A stretch of 64,000 nt of DNA from NCBI RefSeq assembly GCF_036543075.1, contig NZ_JAZHPF010000016.1, positions 1-64,000 on the forward strand, given 5' to 3'. A program made the translations under genes and the position numbers. The DNA is from Deinococcus sp. YIM 134068 (lineage in GTDB: Bacteria > Deinococcota > Deinococci > Deinococcales > Deinococcaceae). Below are positions 40,143-49,728 of the stretch, in pieces; the first letter of the stretch is position 1, and each line of letters opens with the position of its first letter. A model generated the notes under the pieces. That model saw only the letters and a program-made list of their open reading frames with translations, was not told where the DNA came from and ran no database searches.

Positions 40143-40170
40143 CTAAGAACCCCTGCCCAGCCCTCCTGCC

Positions 40171-41403
40171 TCACTTGTTGCTGTCAATCACCCGCTGTAC
40201 CTGCGTCTGCGCCTCTTCCAGCGCCTGCCGCGCGTCCTGCCCACGGTACACGGCGTCCTCCACGCTCTTTTCGAGCAGGCTGGCGTAACCGGGCGCGAGG
40301 GGCGGGGCCGAGGAGACGAGCGTGTATTTCATGTTGGCCGACATCAGGCGGAAGGCGGGCGTCGTCACGCTGAGAGAGGCGTTCTTGGCACCGGGGAAGT
40401 CGTTCTGCTCCACCGCCCAGATGCGCGCGCCCTCGGTCGCCATCCAGCGGGCGAAGGCGTAGGCCTCCTTCGGGTGCTTGGAGCCGACGGGAACTTCCAG
40501 ATTGAAGCCGCCGCCCGAGGACGTGCCCGGCCCCGGCTGGCCCGTGGGGGTGGGCATCCGCACCATGCCGTAGTTCAGGTTCGGCGCGTACCGCTTCAGG
40601 GTGGCCGCGTACCCGCCGATGTCGGCGATCATGCCCAGCTTGCCCGTGATGAAGGGGTCCTGCGCCCCGCTGCCGAAGCTGCTCCTGAACGCCTGCACGT
40701 TGCGTGCGCCGAGGCGGTCGGTCCAGTCCTTGAGCCAGCCCAGCGTCCGCACGGCGGTCGGGTTGGTGAAGCGCGGGGCCGTCAGGTCCTCGTTCCAGAT
40801 GCTGCCGCCCGCGTTCGCCACCCAGCTCTCCAGCCCGAAGTTGCCGTACAGCGGGTGGAAGCCGATGCGGCTGTACACCGGCCCGGTCTTCCTGTCGAGC
40901 TTCCGCGCGTAGGCGTCCAGCTCCTCCCACGTCTTCGGCGGCTTGTTCGGGTTGAGGCCGACCTCCCGGAAGAGGTCCTTGTTGTAGTACAGGAAGCGCG
41001 TGTCCGTCACGAAGGGCAGGCCGTACTGGTCGCCCTTGTAGGTCGCCGTCGCCCACAGGTTCGGGTAGAACTGCGCCCGCAGGCTCTCGGCCCCGAGGCG
41101 GCTGAGGTTGCTCGCCTGATTCTTGGCGGCCCGCAGCGGCGTCGTGCGGATATCGATCACCACCACGTCGGGCGGACTTTTCGCGGCGACGGCGGCCAGC
41201 GTCTTCGTCGGGAGCTGGTCGAAGGGCACGAAGGTGTACTTGACCTGAATATTCGGGTTTTTCTTGTTCCACGTCTCGATGATGCGGTTGATGGTCGGGC
41301 GGCGCTGCTCGGACCCCCAGTGTGCCCACAGGTCCAGCGTCACCGCCTGCGCGCCCGCCTGACCCAACAGGGCCACCGTTAGCAGAAACAACGTCTTTTT
41401 CAT
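40171..41403 (-). CDS. Sugar ABC transporter substrate-binding protein
   Basis: 410 residues from the ATG at 41403. A signal peptide (MKKTLFLLTVALLGQAGAQA) precedes a family 1 extracellular solute-binding fold: VTLDLWAHWGSEQRRPTINR, TWNKKNPNIQVKYTFVPFD, SPPDVVVIDIRTTPL and TYKGDQYGLPFVTDTRFLYY. CUT1-type binding proteins carry di- and oligosaccharides to the MalF/MalG-type permeases encoded downstream. The exact sugar is not evident. DUF624 lies directly upstream. Confidence 0.92.
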   Translation of the reverse strand: MKKTLFLLTVALLGQAGAQAVTLDLWAHWGSEQRRPTINRIIETWNKKNPNIQVKYTFVPFDQLPTKTLAAVAAKSPPDVVVIDIRTTPLRAAKNQASNLSRLGAESLRAQFYPNLWATATYKGDQYGLPFVTDTRFLYYNKDLFREVGLNPNKPPKTWEELDAYARKLDRKTGPVYSRIGFHPLYGNFGLESWVANAGGSIWNEDLTAPRFTNPTAVRTLGWLKDWTDRLGARNVQAFRSSFGSGAQDPFITGKLGMIADIGGYAATLKRYAPNLNYGMVRMPTPTGQPGPGTSSGGGFNLEVPVGSKHPKEAYAFARWMATEGARIWAVEQNDFPGAKNASLSVTTPAFRLMSANMKYTLVSSAPPLAPGYASLLEKSVEDAVYRGQDARQALEEAQTQVQRVIDSNK

Positions 41404-41561
41404 GTCGAACCTCGTATCGGTCAGCGAGCCGGGGCGCGGAGGGGGACGGTCCCGCCTGTGCTGGCCGGAGTCCTCGGTTATGTTTCGCGCGCCCGTCTGA
41501 CTCGCCCATCCTACCGGGGGGCGCATTCATCCGCCATGCGCTCATCCTTTACACCTCGGCC

Positions 41562-42215
41562 TCACAGCACGTCGCGCACGGGTCGGCTGCGGCGCGGCGC
41601 GGGGTCCCCGGTCGCCACGCACGCCCAGTACAGCAGCAGCGCCGTCACGCCCACGGTCGCCCACAGGGACGAGAACCACCACGCCAGCCCGGCGAGGAGG
41701 AGTGGCGGCAGGGCGCTGAAGTGACTGTAAGCGGGATAGGCGAGTACGATCTGCACCGCTTCTGCCAGAGCACGTGGCAGCGGCATTCCCTCGGCCAGAG
41801 CGTCCAGAAAGAACGGTTGCAGCGCCAGCCAGAACCACGCCACATACAGGGCAAGGATTCCCGCCGCCGTGCCCGCCAGCGTCCCCGACCGCGCCGCCCC
41901 CAGCGCGAGGCCTCCCAACGGCACGAGCAGCGCCACGTTCAGCCCCGTCCACAGGCTGCCCGGCCACCACAGCCGCCGCAGGAGGGGCAGCAGCGACGAG
42001 TACGGTTCCTCGGGAACGGACGCTCCCTCCCGCCGCTCGTCCTCCACCTCCAACACGGCGCGGCGTAGCCAGGCGTAGGCCGTCAGCGTCGCCGCCCCCA
42101 GCGTGAGCAGCGGCCACGACGCCACCAGCCACAGCACATTCACCACGATCAGGCGCGGGAGGTGATGCCACAGGCGGGGGGCTGCCGCCCGCCACACAAG
42201 AACCGCTCCCCGCAT
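41562..42215 (-). CDS. DUF624 (YesL-like) membrane protein
   Basis: 217 residues from the ATG at 42215, set by a TATCCT box 7 nt upstream. Five hydrophobic helices are visible (LIVVNVLWLVASWPLLTLGA, LWTGLNVALLVPLGGLALGA, TAAGILALYVAWFWLALQPF, ALPPLLLAGLAWWF, ATVGVTALLLYWACVATG). This arrangement and the position ahead of a CUT1 sugar ABC operon match DUF624/YesL proteins, which commonly accompany such transporters. Its role is not established. Confidence 0.8.
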   Translation of the reverse strand: MRGAVLVWRAAAPRLWHHLPRLIVVNVLWLVASWPLLTLGAATLTAYAWLRRAVLEVEDERREGASVPEEPYSSLLPLLRRLWWPGSLWTGLNVALLVPLGGLALGAARSGTLAGTAAGILALYVAWFWLALQPFFLDALAEGMPLPRALAEAVQIVLAYPAYSHFSALPPLLLAGLAWWFSSLWATVGVTALLLYWACVATGDPAPRRSRPVRDVL

Positions 42216-42222
42216 GGGGGTG

Positions 42223-42228
42223 AGGATA
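42223..42228 (-). promoter_or_regulatory. Leaderless -10 box TATCCT of the sugar ABC operon
   Basis: On the minus strand TATCCT ends 7 nt before the ATG at 42215. It would start the DUF624-led operon and rules out the longer upstream frame. Confidence 0.55.
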
Positions 42229-42261
42229 ACGCCGTGCGAAGAGGTGAGGCCCCTACAGCCG

Positions 42262-42615
42262 TCAGTATAGAAAGAGGACGAAGAGGACCGCCAGCACGAC
42301 CCCCACGACGAGGCCAAGTAGAAGTTCCGTGTCAAAACGTCGGAGAAGACGATTGGTAGGGGGTAAGAGCCGAAGGAAGAGTGGGAGGCTGGCAATGAGC
42401 GCGGGTGAGAGAAGTTTTTGCCATACAACGCCCTCTCGTAGTAAGAAGACCGCCAGGGTAAGCGCATAGCCCAACCCTGCGGTGCAAACAAGGACCGCAA
42501 CCCGCCACCACCACTGTGGCCCCCGCTCCTCCCACTTCTCCATATGGGCAGCTAGAACTTTCCTCTGCGCCTCTCGCACCTCTTCCTCGGCGGCGCGTAA
42601 CTCCGGGTCTTTCAT
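42262..42615 (-). CDS. Small membrane protein, hypothetical
   Basis: 117 residues. An amphipathic charged N-terminal helix (KDPELRAAEEEVREAQRKVL) is followed by three hydrophobic segments (VAVLVCTAGLGYALTLAVFL, LLSPALIASLPLFLRLL, LLLGLVVGVVLAVLFVLFLY). The protein ends right after the last helix. GGGGAGATGAAA provides a ribosome site. I do not recognise the family. The DNA is somewhat less GC-rich than the flanks. Confidence 0.6.
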   Translation of the reverse strand: MKDPELRAAEEEVREAQRKVLAAHMEKWEERGPQWWWRVAVLVCTAGLGYALTLAVFLLREGVVWQKLLSPALIASLPLFLRLLPPTNRLLRRFDTELLLGLVVGVVLAVLFVLFLY

Positions 42616-42651
42616 CTCCCCGACCGTGGCGCACGCCGCCTTACTGACGGC

Positions 42652-43455
42652 TTAACTCACCACCGTTCCCACTCCCCCCAGCGCCGCGCTCACCGGCTCG
42701 CCCGCCCGCGCATCCCCGAAGATCACGCGCCGCACACCGCCCTGCACCGCCTCGGCAGCCCCAAGAACCTTTTTCTTCATGCGGTCCTGCGCGAACTCCA
42801 GATAGCTCTCCACGTCGTTCGCGGGAATCTCCCGAATCAGGCTCGCCTCGTCCGGGTAATCGCGCAGCAGGCCGGGCACGTTGGAGAGGAGCAGCAGGGC
42901 GTCGGCCTTCAGTGCAACCGCTAATGCGGCGGCGGCCCGGTCGCCGTCCACGTTGATCGCCACGCCCTCGTAGCTCGCGGCGGGGGGCGTCAGGACGGGC
43001 AGGTAGCCCGCGCCGAGGAGCAGGTTCACGAGGTCCACGTTCACCCGCTCGACCGTGCCCGTGTGGTCGCCGCGCAGGACCTTGACCTTGCCGTTCTCGA
43101 CCGCCCGCACGGAGTCCTTGTGGCGGCCCTCGAAGATGCGCCCGTCCAGCCCGGAGAGGCCCACCGCGTTCACGCCGAGGCGTTGCAGCCGCTCGACGAT
43201 GCCCTTGTTCATCTTGCCGCAGTACACCATCTCGAAGATTTCCAGCGTCTCGCGGTCCGTGAAGCGCGACGTGTAGCCGCTCGGGCTGGTGACGAAACGC
43301 GGCGGGTGCCCCAGCGCCTCGGCGATGCGGTTCGTCTCCCCGCTGCCCCCGTGGACGAGGACGAAGCGTTCCCCCGTCTTCCACCGCGCGGCGAGGTCGG
43401 CGCACACGGCGTCATAGTCGATTCCGGCGCTTCCGCCCACCTTGACGACGATCAT
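42652..43455 (-). CDS. lysZ: [LysW]-aminoadipate kinase
   Basis: 267 residues of the amino-acid kinase fold: VKVGGSAGIDYDAVCADLA, FVLVHGGSGETNRIAEALG, VGLSGLDG, VAINVDGDRAAAALAVALKA and a C-terminal MKKKVLGAAEAVQGG. PSGYTSRFTDRETLEIF and the short length point to LysZ rather than ArgB. It phosphorylates LysW-bound alpha-aminoadipate in the lysine pathway used by Thermus and Deinococcus. lysY lies 3.6 kb away, separated by unrelated genes. The ATG follows a leaderless TATCCT box by 7 nt. Confidence 0.92.
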   Translation of the reverse strand: MIVVKVGGSAGIDYDAVCADLAARWKTGERFVLVHGGSGETNRIAEALGHPPRFVTSPSGYTSRFTDRETLEIFEMVYCGKMNKGIVERLQRLGVNAVGLSGLDGRIFEGRHKDSVRAVENGKVKVLRGDHTGTVERVNVDLVNLLLGAGYLPVLTPPAASYEGVAINVDGDRAAAALAVALKADALLLLSNVPGLLRDYPDEASLIREIPANDVESYLEFAQDRMKKKVLGAAEAVQGGVRRVIFGDARAGEPVSAALGGVGTVVS

Positions 43456-43462
43456 GGGCGTC

Positions 43463-43468
43463 AGGATA
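43463..43468 (-). promoter_or_regulatory. Leaderless -10 box TATCCT of lysZ
   Basis: On the minus strand TATCCT ends 7 nt before the ATG at 43455, in the 16-nt gap after the MFS gene, giving lysZ its own start. Confidence 0.55.
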
Positions 43469-43471
43469 GCG

Positions 43472-44662
<1,191 letters not shown>

Positions 44663-44757
44663 ACTCCCGACTCTGCGCCTTCAGTCGCAGGTCAACCGTG
44701 CGTTCCCACGGCGGGGACAACTCACACAGGAGGAGAGCACAAGCCCGTCTGCCCTGC

Positions 44758-44785
44758 TGGCGGCTGGAAGCTGGCCGCTGGCGGC
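44758..44785. repeat. Heptad repeat, TGGCGGC/TGGAAGC/TGGCCGC/TGGCGGC
   Basis: Four 7-bp units lie between the MFS start and the GNAT gene end, with the same unit types as at 38011. Confidence 0.8.
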
Positions 44786-44789
44786 TTCC

Positions 44790-45101
44790 TCACAACCCGA
44801 ACACCCCCCGCTGCCCCGGCTGCACGAGGTCCACATACTCCCGGTGCTCGCGGATGTAATTTGCCACGAAGGGGCACATGGGCACGACCTGCCGCCCCTG
44901 GGTGCGGGCGTCGTCCAGCGCGGCGCGGACGAGGGTGCTTCCCAGACCCTGCCCCTCGTGGCCCTCCTCGATCTCGGTGTGGGTGAACATCACCGCGCTT
45001 CCGGCGGGGCGGTACTCGGCGAAGCCCACCACCCGCCCGTCCTGCGTGATCTCGTAGCGGCGGGCGGCCTCGTTGTTCGTCACCTGCGCGTCTGGGGTCA
45101 T
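44790..45101 (-). CDS. Small GNAT-fold N-acetyltransferase
   Basis: 103 residues. The acetyl-CoA loop HEGQGLGSTLVRAALDDART, the preceding AVMFTHTEIEEG and the C-terminal CPFVANYIREHREYVDLV are typical of the short YjdJ/Gcn5-related family. The target is unknown. The start ATG overlaps the stop of the DUF84 gene (ATGA), making it the last gene of a three-gene operon. Confidence 0.85.
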   Translation of the reverse strand: MTPDAQVTNNEAARRYEITQDGRVVGFAEYRPAGSAVMFTHTEIEEGHEGQGLGSTLVRAALDDARTQGRQVVPMCPFVANYIREHREYVDLVQPGQRGVFGL

Positions 45102-45616
45102 GGCTCAGCGTACAACCCGGCCTCCAGGAAGGGGACCGTAGCGAACGCGACCGCCTGCCGCCACACGTCCGCCCGCGTCACAAAGCCCCGGCTGAGCGCC
45201 CCGAAACTCCCCACGCCGCGATTCACGTCCACCGTGCCCAGCAACTCGTCCATCACCCGGCCCAGTTCCTCGCCCGCCCGGACGCGCGCCACGACGACGG
45301 GCGGCAGCCGCACCTCCGCCGACCGTGCCACCTCCACCCGTCCCCCGCGCGCCACGGCCACGAACCCGAAGAGCCGTCCCTCCTCCCCCTCGAAGGTGAC
45401 GCCGCCCTCCAGCCCCACGCCCCAGTCCGCGCCCACGAGGGCCGCCCGCGCCCGGTTCACCGCCCCCTCGCGTGTCTGCGCCTCCCCGACGGGCTGCCCC
45501 GGCACGCCGCTCGGCACGTCCACCCCCTCCACCTCGGCGTCCGGCCACCATGCCCCGAACACGTCCCGCACGGGCCGCACCTTCGCCGGGTTCCGGCTCC
45601 CCACATGGACCCTCAC
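45098..45616 (-). CDS. yjjX: DUF84 non-canonical purine NTPase (inosine/xanthosine triphosphatase)
   Basis: 172 residues from a GTG that overlaps the dinB-like stop (GTGA). VHVGSRNPAKVRPVRDVFGA at the N-terminus, VPSGVPGQPVGEAQTREGAV, DWGVGLEGGV and FVAVARGGRVEVARSAEVRL PP match the YjjX/DUF84 family, which hydrolyses ITP and XTP to keep damaged purines out of nucleic acids. Sanitation of nucleotides fits a stress-tolerant organism. Confidence 0.88.
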   Translation of the reverse strand: MRVHVGSRNPAKVRPVRDVFGAWWPDAEVEGVDVPSGVPGQPVGEAQTREGAVNRARAALVGADWGVGLEGGVTFEGEEGRLFGFVAVARGGRVEVARSAEVRLPPVVVARVRAGEELGRVMDELLGTVDVNRGVGSFGALSRGFVTRADVWRQAVAFATVPFLEAGLYAEP

Positions 45617-46038
45617 GCTTCGTCCCCCTCCGGCCAGTCGCCGAGCAGACGCCGCAGCAACGCCACCTGCCCCCAGTGGTAGGCGTTGTGCGCCGCGAGG
45701 TCGGTCAGCACGTCGCGCGCCCGGCTGGACGGGTCGCCCGCGAGAACCTGCGCCTCCGCCAGTCCCAGGGTGAGGTCGTCCACGAGTCGCCGGAAGCCCT
45801 CCTCGGTCGTGGGCGGATCAGGCCAAACGTCCAATCCCTCCGGCCACGTCTGCCGCCCCCCCGACGCGAGGTCGAGGCTCGCCCGGCCCGTCACGGCGAG
45901 GTGGGTCAGCACGTCCGCGAGCGTGTACGGCACGCCCGGCACGGCCCGCGAGGCGACTGCGAGAGTCAGCCCGTCCAGCAACTGCGACGGCTCACGAAAG
46001 GCGGACCCGCCTGCGAGGGAGGCTTGGAGGAGGTTCAT
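45613..46038 (-). CDS. DinB/DUF664-family protein
   Basis: 141 residues of the four-helix DinB-like fold: LLDGLTLAVASRAVPGVPYT, LADVLTHLAVTGRASLDLAS, EEGFRRLVDDLTLGLAEAQV and DLAAHNAYHWGQVALLRRLL, which contains the H-x3-HWGQ metal-ligand pattern. Many family members act as thiol transferases or are DNA-damage-induced; this one is unassigned. First gene of the dinB-yjjX-GNAT operon. The ATG follows a TAGCCT box by 6 nt. Confidence 0.82.
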   Translation of the reverse strand: MNLLQASLAGGSAFREPSQLLDGLTLAVASRAVPGVPYTLADVLTHLAVTGRASLDLASGGRQTWPEGLDVWPDPPTTEEGFRRLVDDLTLGLAEAQVLAGDPSSRARDVLTDLAAHNAYHWGQVALLRRLLGDWPEGDEA

Positions 46039-46044
46039 GCGCTC

Positions 46045-46050
46045 AGGCTA
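46045..46050 (-). promoter_or_regulatory. Leaderless -10 box TAGCCT of the dinB-like operon
   Basis: On the minus strand TAGCCT ends 6 nt before the ATG at 46038. Confidence 0.55.
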
Positions 46051-46136
46051 GGGCATACGGAGTCGCCAGCATCCAGTCGCCAGAAAAACCGGGGTCGGGT
46101 CCGGTCCGTGCTGAGGAGGGTGTCCGCAGAAGACGC

Positions 46137-46157
46137 AGAAGGCAGAAGGCAGAAGGC
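46137..46157. repeat. Heptad repeat, (AGAAGGC)3
   Basis: Three identical 7-bp units are followed by TGATGAC. They lie in the 400-bp gap between the dinB-like gene and the response regulator, which otherwise holds a family 2 repeat. Confidence 0.85.
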
Positions 46158-46190
46158 TGATGACAAGGCCTTCGCCTTTGCACAGCTCTA

Positions 46191-46310
46191 AAGCAGTGGC
46201 GAGAAGGGTCATGCTGAGCGTCAGCGAAGCATCTAGAAACGGGAGAAATGAGGCCCTTCGGTGCGCTCAGGGTCACAAGAGTTCTTCTGCCCATTGCTCT
46301 TGACAACTGG
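46191..46310. repeat. Dispersed repeat, family 2, left copy flanking the response regulator
   Basis: The core GTCATGCTGAGCG (46208-46220) to CGCTCAGGGTCAC (46264-46276) is an imperfect inverted repeat. The outer ends AAGCAGTGGCGA and TTGACAACTGG also resemble each other inverted. The copy at 46902-46993 has the same core in the opposite orientation. Confidence 0.65.
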
Positions 46311-46438
46311 TTCCTGGCGACTCCCCCGTCCCACCTCAAGAGTTCGCCAAGACCGCGTGTCGGGAACGTGAAGTGCTTCCGGGGGCTGCAAACACGACCG
46401 TAGAGGACACTACGGGGCGAAGGACGGGAGACCCACCG

Positions 46439-46882
46439 ATGCTCAGCTCCGAGACCACCCCCATCGAGATTCTGCTCGTCGAGGACACCGAGGCGGACAT
46501 CCTGCTCACGGAGGAAGCCTTCGCCGCCGCCGGCATCGCCAACCGGCTGCACATCGCCCGCGACGGCGTGGAGGCGCTCGCCTTTCTGCGCCACGAGGGC
46601 AAGGACGAGGAGGCCCCGCGCCCCGACGTGATCCTGCTCGACATCAACATGCCGCGCATGAACGGCCTCGAACTCCTCGCCCTGCTCAAGCGCGACCCCG
46701 ACCTGATGACCATCCCCGTCATCATGCTGACCACCAGCCAGGCCGAGGAGGACATCCTGCGCTCCTACCAGGCCCACGCCGCGAGCTACGTCGTCAAGCC
46801 CATCGAGTTTGGCCGCTTCTATCAGGCGATCCAGGCCCTCGGGCGCTACATGCTGAGCATCGTACGGGTGCCGCCGGGGTAG
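46439..46882 (+). CDS. Single-domain response regulator, Rcp1-like
   Basis: 147 residues from the ATG at 46439 (an in-frame start at 46373 is also open). The receiver domain is complete: acidic pair in LLVEDTEADILLT, phospho-acceptor Asp in ILLDINMPRMNG, Thr in IPVIMLTTSQAEEDILRSY and Lys in VVKPIEFG. The SQAEEDILRSY stretch and the extended C-terminal helix are typical of Rcp1-type regulators that take phosphate from phytochrome kinases. No kinase is adjacent. Inverted repeats flank the gene on both sides. Confidence 0.9.
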   Translation: MLSSETTPIEILLVEDTEADILLTEEAFAAAGIANRLHIARDGVEALAFLRHEGKDEEAPRPDVILLDINMPRMNGLELLALLKRDPDLMTIPVIMLTTSQAEEDILRSYQAHAASYVVKPIEFGRFYQAIQALGRYMLSIVRVPPG

Positions 46883-46901
46883 AGGGGTCGCCCGTCGCCA
46901 G

Positions 46902-46993
46902 AAGCAGTTGACGAAGGAAGAATTGTCACCCTGAGCGCAGCGAAGGGCCTCCTGTCATGAGGTGAGATGCTTGGGGGCGCTCAGCATGACCCT
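46902..46993. repeat. Dispersed repeat, family 2, right copy (inverted)
   Basis: It begins AAGCAGTTGACGAAGG and has the core GTCACCCTGAGCG (46925-46937) to CGCTCAGCATGAC (about 46978-46990). Its reverse complement matches the copy at 46208-46276, and its first 35 bases match the right half of the element at 26045-26119 in reverse. Confidence 0.65.
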
Positions 46994-47024
46994 GTTCTTC
47001 TCTCGAACGTTTTGGAAGAACAGG
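46991..47024. terminator. Hairpin between convergent genes, no clear U-tract
   Basis: CCTGTTCTTC (46991-47000) pairs perfectly with GAAGAACAGG (47015-47024) around a 14-nt loop. It lies between the ends of the response regulator and lysY, but no T-run follows on either strand. Confidence 0.4.
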
Positions 47025-47057
47025 TTGAGGGGGAGAAGCCGGGTCGGGTCAACCTTC

Positions 47058-48176
<1,119 letters not shown>

Positions 48177-48719
48177 TCACTGCTTGCCGAACATTAAGTT
48201 CACAATTTCCAGTAGGTCTCCATTCACCGCCTCTCCCCCTGCTGCCCGCCTCCTGATCTCGTTCGGCGTCAGCCACTCGCCGCCGCTGAAGTCGTCCGGG
48301 TTGAGGTTAGGCGTGGTCTCGGTGGGCACCTCGTAGACGTGAGTGAAGCAGCGCAGGGTCGTGTCGAGAGGGCTAAACGTTCCGACCCGCCGCCAGGAAG
48401 ACGCCTCCACGTCGAGATTCAGTTCCTCCCGTGTCTCGCGGAGGAAGGCGTCGTCGCAGGACTCACCCGCCAGCACCAGCCCGCCCACGCTGAAGTCGAG
48501 TGCGCCCGGCCAACGGGTCTTGTGGCTCGCCCGACGTGGGATGAAGACTTCCCCGGCCCGGTTCCGCAGAAAGCCCACCACGCTCCTCTTGTGCCGCACG
48601 CCCTCGGACGCCGAGCGCCACAGCACGCCCACCACCTCTCCGATGTCGTTCAAGAGGTCGAGTAGTTCATCCGTCTCCGGCTCTACGGAACGGCCCAGCA
48701 GGACGCTGTAGTACGTCAT
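48177..48719 (-). CDS. NUDIX hydrolase
   Basis: 180 residues from the ATG at 48719, whose first bases overlap the stop of the upstream gene (ATGA). The Nudix box is recognisable in GGLVLAGESCDDAFLRETRE ELNLD, with G-x5-E-x7-REx2EE order, and it is preceded by RHKRSVVGFLRNRAGEVFIPRR. The layout resembles IPP-isomerase-like Nudix proteins of the YfcD group. The substrate is unknown. Confidence 0.88.
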   Translation of the reverse strand: MTYYSVLLGRSVEPETDELLDLLNDIGEVVGVLWRSASEGVRHKRSVVGFLRNRAGEVFIPRRASHKTRWPGALDFSVGGLVLAGESCDDAFLRETREELNLDVEASSWRRVGTFSPLDTTLRCFTHVYEVPTETTPNLNPDDFSGGEWLTPNEIRRRAAGGEAVNGDLLEIVNLMFGKQ

Positions 48720-49000
48720 CCGCAGGTCGGGCCGAGCTTCCCGCAGTTCCCGCAAGAGGTGTGCTCCTCACGCTCGAAGGCGTGCCACTCGTCCTCTCCA
48801 GCCCGCAAGAAGGCCGCGCGCATCGGCAGAGAAGCAGGCGCGTCACTCAGGTCGAGCGTAGAGTCGTAAGCCTCTGCCCAATTGAGGAGGCGCGCTGTCA
48901 GCCCCGGCGAAAGGCACAGCGTCGGCGGGTCCGCGTTCCCGGCCTCCGACCACAGGGGAAAGCATTCATAGTCTGCCATCAGCCGCAACGCCTCGCTCAT
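48716..49000 (-). CDS. Hypothetical protein with C-terminal Cys cluster
   Basis: 94 residues from the ATG at 49000. The start MSEALRLMADYECFPLWSEA and the middle LTARLLNWAEAYDSTLDLSD suggest a small helical protein; the end HTSCGNCGKLGPTCG holds three Cys and a His that could bind zinc. It overlaps the Nudix gene by 4 nt, so the two are probably made together. I do not recognise the family. Confidence 0.6.
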   Translation of the reverse strand: MSEALRLMADYECFPLWSEAGNADPPTLCLSPGLTARLLNWAEAYDSTLDLSDAPASLPMRAAFLRAGEDEWHAFEREEHTSCGNCGKLGPTCG

Positions 49001-49095
49001 CGGCCTGATCGTCGCATGGGAATGGTGCTCTTGCCGCCGCGAACTTGACACGCCCTCCTCAGGCTGACTAACTGGACCCAGACCGGAGGTCCCCC

Positions 49096-49725
49096 ATGCC
49101 CGACCCGTCCACCCTCGCCCTCTTCGTCGTCGCCGCGCTCGCCCTACTCGTCGTGCCCGGCCCTTCGGTGCTCTATATCGTCGCGCGGAGTCTGCACCAG
49201 GGAAGGCGGGCGGGGCTGGTCTCCGCGCTGGGGGTGCAGGTGGGCGGGCTGCTCCACGTCCTCGCGGCGGCGGTCGGCCTCTCGGCGCTCGTGCTGTCGT
49301 CCGCGCTGCTGTTCACTGCCGTGAAGTACCTCGGCGCGGCGTACCTCGTCTACCTCGGCGTCAGGACTTTGTTCTCCCAGGAGGAAGTTCACACGCCCGA
49401 CCTCCCGGCTCCGAAGAGGCTGAGTTAGGTGTTCTGGCAGGGTGCCCTCGTCAACGCGCTCAACCCCAAGACGGCGCTGTTCTTCCTCGCCTTCCTGCCG
49501 CAGTTCATCCAGCCGGAACGCGGCCCGGTCGCCCTCCAGACCCTGACCCTCGGGGCGCTGTTCCTCGTGCTGGCGACCCTCAGCGACGGGGTGTATGCCC
49601 TGCTCGCGGGGGCGGTCGGCAAGCGGCTGCAAGGCAACCGGGTCTTCGCGCGGCGGCAGAGGTACGTGACCGGGGGCGTGTACATCGCGCTCGGCCTCGG
49701 CACGGTGGCGGTGCAGCCGGAGTAG
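49096..49725 (+). pseudogene. LysE-family amino acid exporter interrupted by an in-frame stop
   Basis: One continuous frame encodes the LysE/RhtB pattern: LLVVPGPSVLYIVARSLHQG RRAG, then VKYLGAAYLVYLGVRTLFS, and after the break WQGALVNALNPKTALFFLAF LPQF. A TAG at 49426-49428 splits it after residue 110 (PKRLS, stop, VFWQGAL), exactly where intact relatives read straight through. GGAGGTCCCCC precedes the ATG. It is either a true nonsense mutation or a sequencing error; restart at the following GTG would give only the C-terminal half. Confidence 0.85.
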
Positions 49726-49728
49726 GTG

